A stretch of 21,851 nt of DNA from Fusobacteriota bacterium. Its GTDB lineage: Bacteria > Fusobacteriota > Fusobacteriia > Bac17 > JAEWOZ01. Positions 17,750 through 21,851 of this stretch are shown here, one piece after another; position 1 is the stretch's first letter, and each line of letters begins with the position of its first letter. The notes beneath the pieces were generated by a model. It worked only from the letters and a program-made list of their open reading frames with translations. It was not told where the DNA came from and made no database searches. The translations under genes and the position numbers were made by a program. Where the stretch lies: positions 1-21,851 of the forward strand of contig JAEWOZ010000139.1 in the NCBI GenBank assembly GCA_023399505.1, given 5' to 3'.

Positions 17750-17860
17750 TTATTAAAAAATAATAAGTTAAATTAAGTGACTAAGGATTTTTAAAGACAT
17801 TTTAATATGGTAATGAAAAAATTATTCTAAAGATAAGACTTAAAGATAGAGATTTTTAAA

Positions 17861-17891
17861 TTGATCAGTTTTATAATTTTCTAAATATAAC
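17861..17891 (+). promoter_or_regulatory. Weak candidate promoter for genes 8-9
   Basis: TTGATC (17861-17866) and TATAAC (17886-17891) are 19 bp apart, about 65 bp before the gene 8 ATG. The spacing is long and such hexamers arise by chance in AT-rich DNA. The main support is the location in the only long spacer of the array. Confidence 0.25.
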
Positions 17892-17945
17892 GTAAAAATC
17901 TATATATTTCTCTTTAGGAAAAATTTAAAGAATTAAAAATAATAT

Positions 17946-17950
17946 AGGAG
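17946..17950 (+). promoter_or_regulatory. Shine-Dalgarno of gene 8 with wider spacing
   Basis: AGGAG is separated from the ATG at 17958 by seven bases (CAAAATT), not the five purine-rich bases found in the rest of the array. This departure agrees with gene 8 starting a separate transcription unit. Confidence 0.85.
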
Positions 17951-17957
17951 CAAAATT

Positions 17958-20168
17958 ATGATAAAAATAATATTAATGGTAGTGGCACTAAGTTGTTCTA
18001 AAAATATTAAAGAATTAAGAAATATAAATAAAGGAATAGATGAAGATTTAATAAGATGTTGTGAAGAGGGAGATAAAGAAAAAGTATTGGAGTTATTAAA
18101 TAAGGGAGCTGATGTTAATTTTAAAGATGAAGAAGGTAAAACACCTCTATCTTCTTTATTTAAATATGAATATGAAAGAGAGAAGGAAGATATAAAAAGA
18201 AGAGAAGAGATAATAAAACTGTTAATAGAAAAGGAAGCTGACATAAATAATATAGATAATGAAGGTCTTACAATTTTATTTTGGACTATAATTTTAGGAT
18301 GGGAAGATATAGGAATATTCCTAATAGAAAGAGGAGCAAATATTGAAATTAAAGACGGTGAAGGTAAGACCCCTTTATTTCATGCCATATCCGAGAATAA
18401 AAATAGGATAGCTAGATTTTTAATAGAAAAAGGAGCAAAGATTAATGTAAAAGATAATGAAGGAAATAACTTATTATTTACAGCTTTCTGGAATAAAAAC
18501 TGGAAAATGCTTATGTTATTGATTGATAATGGTATTGATATTGATGAGAAGGACAATGTATGTAATACAATTTTAACAAAAGCATTAGAAAATGGATATG
18601 CCCAAATTGTAATAAATTTACTAAAAAAAGGTGCTTCTTGTAATGAAAGCGATAGAGAAAAAATTAAAATTTTGATAGATAATAGAACTAATATTAATTT
18701 TATAGATGAGGGAGGTAATTCATCATTAAATTTAGCTATAAGCGAAAATGAAATGGAAATAGTAAAGCTATTATTGGAAAAAGGAGCTGATATTAAATAT
18801 AAAAGCATTTATGGTCATAGTCCTTTCATAGAAGCAGCTTGGAATGGTAGCAAGAAAATTGTAAATTTATTACTTGATAAAGGAGCTGATATTAATGAAA
18901 AGGGTCATAACAATAATAGTGCGCTTATAGAAGCATTGCACAATGGAAAGGAAAAATTGGCTAGACTACTAATAGAGAGAGGTGCTAATATTAATGATAA
19001 AAGCGCATATGGTGATACTGTTTTGATAATTGCTATAGAAAATAAATTTACAGAAATAGCTAAAATATTAATAGAAAAAGGAGCCGATATTAATGAAGTT
19101 GGAAGGTTTAAAGAGTCACCATTAATGTGTGCTTTGAGAAATAAAAATATAGAAATAACCAATCTACTAATAGAAAGGGGGGCGGACCTTAATATTATAG
19201 ATGATAAAGGCAGTTCAGCTCTATCTTGCGCCATAGCTGAAGATTATATAGAACTTGCAATAAAATTTTTAGAAAAAGGTATAAATACAGAAAAGCAAGG
19301 ACCTGCAGCTTTAGTGGCAGCATCAGGGAAAGGCAATGTACCTGTTATGAAACTATTAATAGAAAAAGGTGTAGATGTTGATAAAAAAGCTATGTACAAA
19401 GTAGACTTATATAATTCTTGCGAAGAGCTTCCTTTGTTTATTGCAGCTAAGAATGGTCACTTTGAAGCAGTAAAGCTACTAATAGAAAAGGGTGTAGATA
19501 TTAACAAAAAGAATAACTATAACGATACTACACTAATGTCTGCATGCCAATACTTAAATGGTAATGAAAATTATGAGCTTATAGTGAAGTTATTAATAGA
19601 AAAAGGAATAGATATTGACTATATCGGCGGGTCAGTCCGTACAGCTTTGTCATGTGTTTCAGAACGAGGTAGTAGCAATAAAAATGTGGCTGAGATGTTA
19701 TTGTATGCTGGAGCTAATATAAGCCATAAAGATTGGAGTGGCAATACTCCTCTAATAAGTGCATCAATTAGCAGTAATTTAGAGATAGTAAAAGTGTTAA
19801 CAAAAAGAGGAGCTAACGTTGACGAAGTTGGGCAATTTAAATATACACCCTTGATGTGGGCAATGAAAAATGAAAATCTGGAAGTAATGAAAGTACTAAT
19901 TGAAGGAGGAGCAAATATTGAATTGGCTGATATTATTCAAAAGATAAAAGAGAATAAAGATATAACTATGAAGGATAAATATATAGAAATAGCATATATA
20001 ATGATAAGAAAAATGGCAGAAGATTATATACAACTGTTTATATCAATGAATAAAAATTTAGAAACATCAAAAGAGGCAAAAGATGAAGTAAATAATTACA
20101 TTAATATGTTATATTCTTTACAAAAATTACCTAAAGAACTATTCGTAGAAATTATTACAAGATTTTAA
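17958..20168 (+). CDS. Ankyrin-repeat protein with lipoprotein-like leader and F-box/PRANC-like tail, gene 8
   Basis: Complete, 736 residues. The leader MIKIILMVVALSC has Cys at residue 13. It belongs to the gene 2/5 group through nearly all of its length: EGLTILFWTIILGWEDI, half repeat at about 18635-18705, EKQGPAALVAASGKG near 19290, CQYLNGNENYEL, GQFKYTPLMWAM. It is shorter because the repeats that in genes 2 and 5 follow EGGANIN (the GTPILFE repeat and what comes after) are missing. At about 19915 the sequence passes from EGGANIE through a few residues directly into the C-terminal tail (KDKYIEIAYIMIRKMAEDYIQLF). The tail ends LPKELFVEIITRF. It is the first gene after the long spacer, so it may lead a two-gene or longer unit with gene 9. 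The binding role is inferred. Confidence 0.95.
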   Translation: MIKIILMVVALSCSKNIKELRNINKGIDEDLIRCCEEGDKEKVLELLNKGADVNFKDEEGKTPLSSLFKYEYEREKEDIKRREEIIKLLIEKEADINNIDNEGLTILFWTIILGWEDIGIFLIERGANIEIKDGEGKTPLFHAISENKNRIARFLIEKGAKINVKDNEGNNLLFTAFWNKNWKMLMLLIDNGIDIDEKDNVCNTILTKALENGYAQIVINLLKKGASCNESDREKIKILIDNRTNINFIDEGGNSSLNLAISENEMEIVKLLLEKGADIKYKSIYGHSPFIEAAWNGSKKIVNLLLDKGADINEKGHNNNSALIEALHNGKEKLARLLIERGANINDKSAYGDTVLIIAIENKFTEIAKILIEKGADINEVGRFKESPLMCALRNKNIEITNLLIERGADLNIIDDKGSSALSCAIAEDYIELAIKFLEKGINTEKQGPAALVAASGKGNVPVMKLLIEKGVDVDKKAMYKVDLYNSCEELPLFIAAKNGHFEAVKLLIEKGVDINKKNNYNDTTLMSACQYLNGNENYELIVKLLIEKGIDIDYIGGSVRTALSCVSERGSSNKNVAEMLLYAGANISHKDWSGNTPLISASISSNLEIVKVLTKRGANVDEVGQFKYTPLMWAMKNENLEVMKVLIEGGANIELADIIQKIKENKDITMKDKYIEIAYIMIRKMAEDYIQLFISMNKNLETSKEAKDEVNNYINMLYSLQKLPKELFVEIITRF

Positions 20169-20197
20169 TTAGAGAAAATATAAAAATAGGAGAAAGA

Positions 20198-21851
20198 ATG
20201 ATAAAAATAGTATTAATGATAATAGTGCTGAGTTGTTCTAAAAATATTAAGGAATTAAGAAGTATAAACAAAGGAATAAATGAAGATTTAATTAGATATT
20301 GTAAAGAAGGATATAAAGAAAAAGTATTAGAACTATTAAATAAAAAGACCGACGTGAATTTTAAAGATGAGGAAGGTAATACAGCTTTATTTTACGCATT
20401 TCAAAATTATGAAGATGAAAAAATGAAAAATTATAAGGAGATAATAAAACTATTATTAGAAAGAGGAGCTAATATTAATGTAAAAGATAATGAAGGAAGT
20501 ACACCTCTATTTTATTCAATAGAAATTGGAAATTTTGATATATGTAAACTATTAATAGAATCAGGGGCAGACGTTAATGTAAAAGATAATGAAGGTAATA
20601 CACCTTTATATTATGCTGTATCTAACTATAATAACAAAATAGCAAAGTTATTAATAGAAAAAGGCGCCAATGTTAACGTAAAGAGCAGCGAAGGTAACAG
20701 TTTGTTATTTGAAACCTTTTGGAATAGAAATTTGAAATTAATGAAATTACTAATCAATAAGGGGGCTAATATTAATGAAATGGACAATAAGGGCAATACT
20801 TTACTAATGCAAGCAGTTCAAGAAGGGTATTCTGAAATGACAATAACTCTACTTGAAAAAGGAGCTTTTTTCGAGCAGAGTAGTAAAGAAAAAATTGACT
20901 CTTTAATAAATAGCAGAACTGATATTAATTTCAGAGATGAGGAAGGAAATACAGCCCTAATATTAGCTTGTGAGCAAGGAGAGTTAAAAATAGTAGAGAA
21001 GCTTTTAAAAAAAGGAGCTGATGTTCATGCTAGAAATAAAGATGGTTATACTCCATTAATAGTAGCAACATGGCACCACCATGTAAAGATAGTAAAGGTA
21101 TTAATAAAAAAAGGTGCTAATATTAATGAAAAAGGATATAACAATAATCCTCCTTTAATAGAGGCAATTAGGAACGGTAATGAAAAATTAGCGAACTTAT
21201 TGTTAGATAATGGAGCTAATGTTAATGATAAAAGTGATTCAAACAGTAGCGTTCTGATAGAAGCCTTAGAAAATGGTTCTATTGAAGTAGCCAAAATTTT
21301 AATAGAAAAAGGAGCTGATATTAACGTTAAAAGTGACTACAAAGACACAGCTTTAAAGTGCGCTGCCTCGGAAGGGTATTTAGAGATAGTAAAACTTTTA
21401 ATAGATAAAGGAGTAGATATTGATAAGTATGGAAACGAAGCTTTAAGATACGCTTCATTAAATGGTCATGCAGAAATAATGAACCTTTTAATAAAGGGTG
21501 GTGTAAATTTAAATAAGTGCACATGTGGTGTTAAAGCTTTAATTGGAGCTTCAGGAAATGGTTATGTGGAACCAGTAAATCTACTAATAAAAAATGGAGT
21601 GAATGTTAACCAACAGGGTGTTTATAGAGAAACTGCTTTAATTGTTGCTTGTAGAAATGGCCGCAATAGCAGTAATAAAAAAGTAGTAGAGCTTTTATTA
21701 AACAATGGTGCAGATATAAACTTCAAGGATACATATGAACGGACTTCATTAATATATGCAGCAATGAACAATCATAAAGAAATAGCAAAAATTTTAATAG
21801 AAAATGGAGCTAACGTTAATGATAAAAGTGATTCAAACAGTAGCGTTCTGA
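20198..21851 (+). CDS. Ankyrin-repeat protein, gene 9 (3' partial)
   Basis: The ATG at 20198 has AGGAG at 20188-20192, five bases upstream and 29 bp after gene 8. I translated this frame to the window edge and found no stop in 551 codons, so the gene is cut by the edge. The leader is MIKIVLMIIVLSC with Cys at residue 13, then ELRSINKGINEDLIRYCKEG. About 15 ANK repeats are visible, with the half repeat at about 20867-20934 (SKEKIDSLINSRTDINF) and a short repeat near 21413 (DIDKYGNEALRYAS). The visible repeats combine features of the gene 2/5/8 group with ones of its own. The expected C-terminal tail lies outside the window. An exact 37-bp internal repeat ends at the window edge. Confidence 0.93.
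   Translation, partial: MIKIVLMIIVLSCSKNIKELRSINKGINEDLIRYCKEGYKEKVLELLNKKTDVNFKDEEGNTALFYAFQNYEDEKMKNYKEIIKLLLERGANINVKDNEGSTPLFYSIEIGNFDICKLLIESGADVNVKDNEGNTPLYYAVSNYNNKIAKLLIEKGANVNVKSSEGNSLLFETFWNRNLKLMKLLINKGANINEMDNKGNTLLMQAVQEGYSEMTITLLEKGAFFEQSSKEKIDSLINSRTDINFRDEEGNTALILACEQGELKIVEKLLKKGADVHARNKDGYTPLIVATWHHHVKIVKVLIKKGANINEKGYNNNPPLIEAIRNGNEKLANLLLDNGANVNDKSDSNSSVLIEALENGSIEVAKILIEKGADINVKSDYKDTALKCAASEGYLEIVKLLIDKGVDIDKYGNEALRYASLNGHAEIMNLLIKGGVNLNKCTCGVKALIGASGNGYVEPVNLLIKNGVNVNQQGVYRETALIVACRNGRNSSNKKVVELLLNNGADINFKDTYERTSLIYAAMNNHKEIAKILIENGANVNDKSDSNSSVL
21221..21257 (+). repeat. 37-bp exact direct repeat in gene 9, copy 1
   Basis: Identical to 21815-21851. The two are 594 bp apart, exactly six 33-codon ANK units, in the same frame. 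The encoded peptide is VNDKSDSNSSVL. Confidence 0.95.
21815..21851 (+). repeat. 37-bp exact direct repeat in gene 9, copy 2 (runs into window edge)
   Basis: Second copy of 21221-21257. The match is still perfect at the last base of the window, so the true repeat may be longer. Confidence 0.95.

Larger units (their letters stand above)
17689..17957. other. 269-bp spacer, the only substantial non-coding stretch
   Basis: It lies between the TGA of gene 7 and the ATG of gene 8. All other spacers are 21-44 bp. No convincing small gene is visible in it. It contains a perfect 8-bp inverted repeat (17722-17749) inside a longer weak inverted repeat, then a very AT-rich stretch where a promoter could lie, and the gene 8 Shine-Dalgarno at its right end. 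By position it is the likely site of termination for genes 1-7 and initiation for genes 8-9. Confidence 0.7.

Noticed and set aside
1-21851. Eukaryotic or giant-virus origin, suggested by ANK plus PRANC-like tails
   Set aside because: A strong AGGAG at about five bases before nearly every ATG, tight spacing and lipoprotein-like leaders indicate a bacterial genome.
1-21851. Mycoplasma-type code (TGA as Trp), suggested by low GC
   Set aside because: Trp is encoded by TGG at the conserved positions, and gene 7 ends at TGA exactly where the family C-terminus should end.
1-21851. CRISPR-like or satellite array because of the regular 99-bp period
   Set aside because: The period is the 33-codon ANK unit under protein-level constraint. 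There are no identical repeats with unrelated spacers, and the reading frame is kept throughout.

Overview
The window is a head-to-tail, plus-strand array of nine long ankyrin-repeat (ANK) genes that fills almost all of the 21.85 kb. No RNA gene, transposase, CRISPR array, housekeeping gene or minus-strand gene is visible. The DNA is very AT-rich, and the coding strand is rich in A and purines. Each visible gene start has a strong AGGAG Shine-Dalgarno. TAA is the usual stop, TGA is used once, and Trp is read from TGG, so this is ordinary bacterial code 11. Very low GC, massive ANK expansion and an F-box/PRANC-like C-terminus suggest a host-associated, probably intracellular bacterium, for example a Babela/Dependentiae-like amoeba parasite or a Rickettsiales-like symbiont. 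Brachyspira, which also carries ANK families, is an alternative. The taxon is inference only.

Layout: gene 1 (1-2519, 5' end cut by the window), gene 2 (2549-5080), gene 3 (5125-7935, split by an in-frame TAA at 5968-5970), gene 4 (7957-10473), gene 5 (10512-13160), gene 6 (13191-15512), gene 7 (15550-17688), a 269-bp spacer, gene 8 (17958-20168) and gene 9 (20198 to beyond the window end). Spacers between genes 1-7 and between 8 and 9 are only 21-44 bp, each with its own Shine-Dalgarno. The array therefore looks like one or two polycistronic units, with the only real regulatory space at 17689-17957.

All the proteins share one design. First comes a 12-13 residue hydrophobic leader ending in Cys (MIKIIL...LSC), which looks like an unusually short lipoprotein signal. 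A conserved block (INELRNINKGINEDLI.YC.EG) follows, then roughly 15-25 ANK repeats of 33 residues. The last ~80 residues are conserved and non-ANK, ending in LPTELFIEIITRF, which resembles the first F-box helix as in pox-type PRANC tails. Ends are constant and the middles are shuffled: genes 1, 2, 5 and 8 share one 5' half, genes 1 and 4 share a 3' half, and gene 6 contains a second start-like module in its interior that matches gene 3. Internal segment duplications (genes 3 and 9), a 27-bp duplication in the gene 5 leader and a nonsense mutation in gene 3 show active duplication, recombination and decay.

Most likely the array is a fast-evolving repertoire of secreted or surface ANK proteins directed at host proteins, with the C-terminal tail as a common output domain. 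The sequence does not show the targets, the export route or whether the genes are expressed together.
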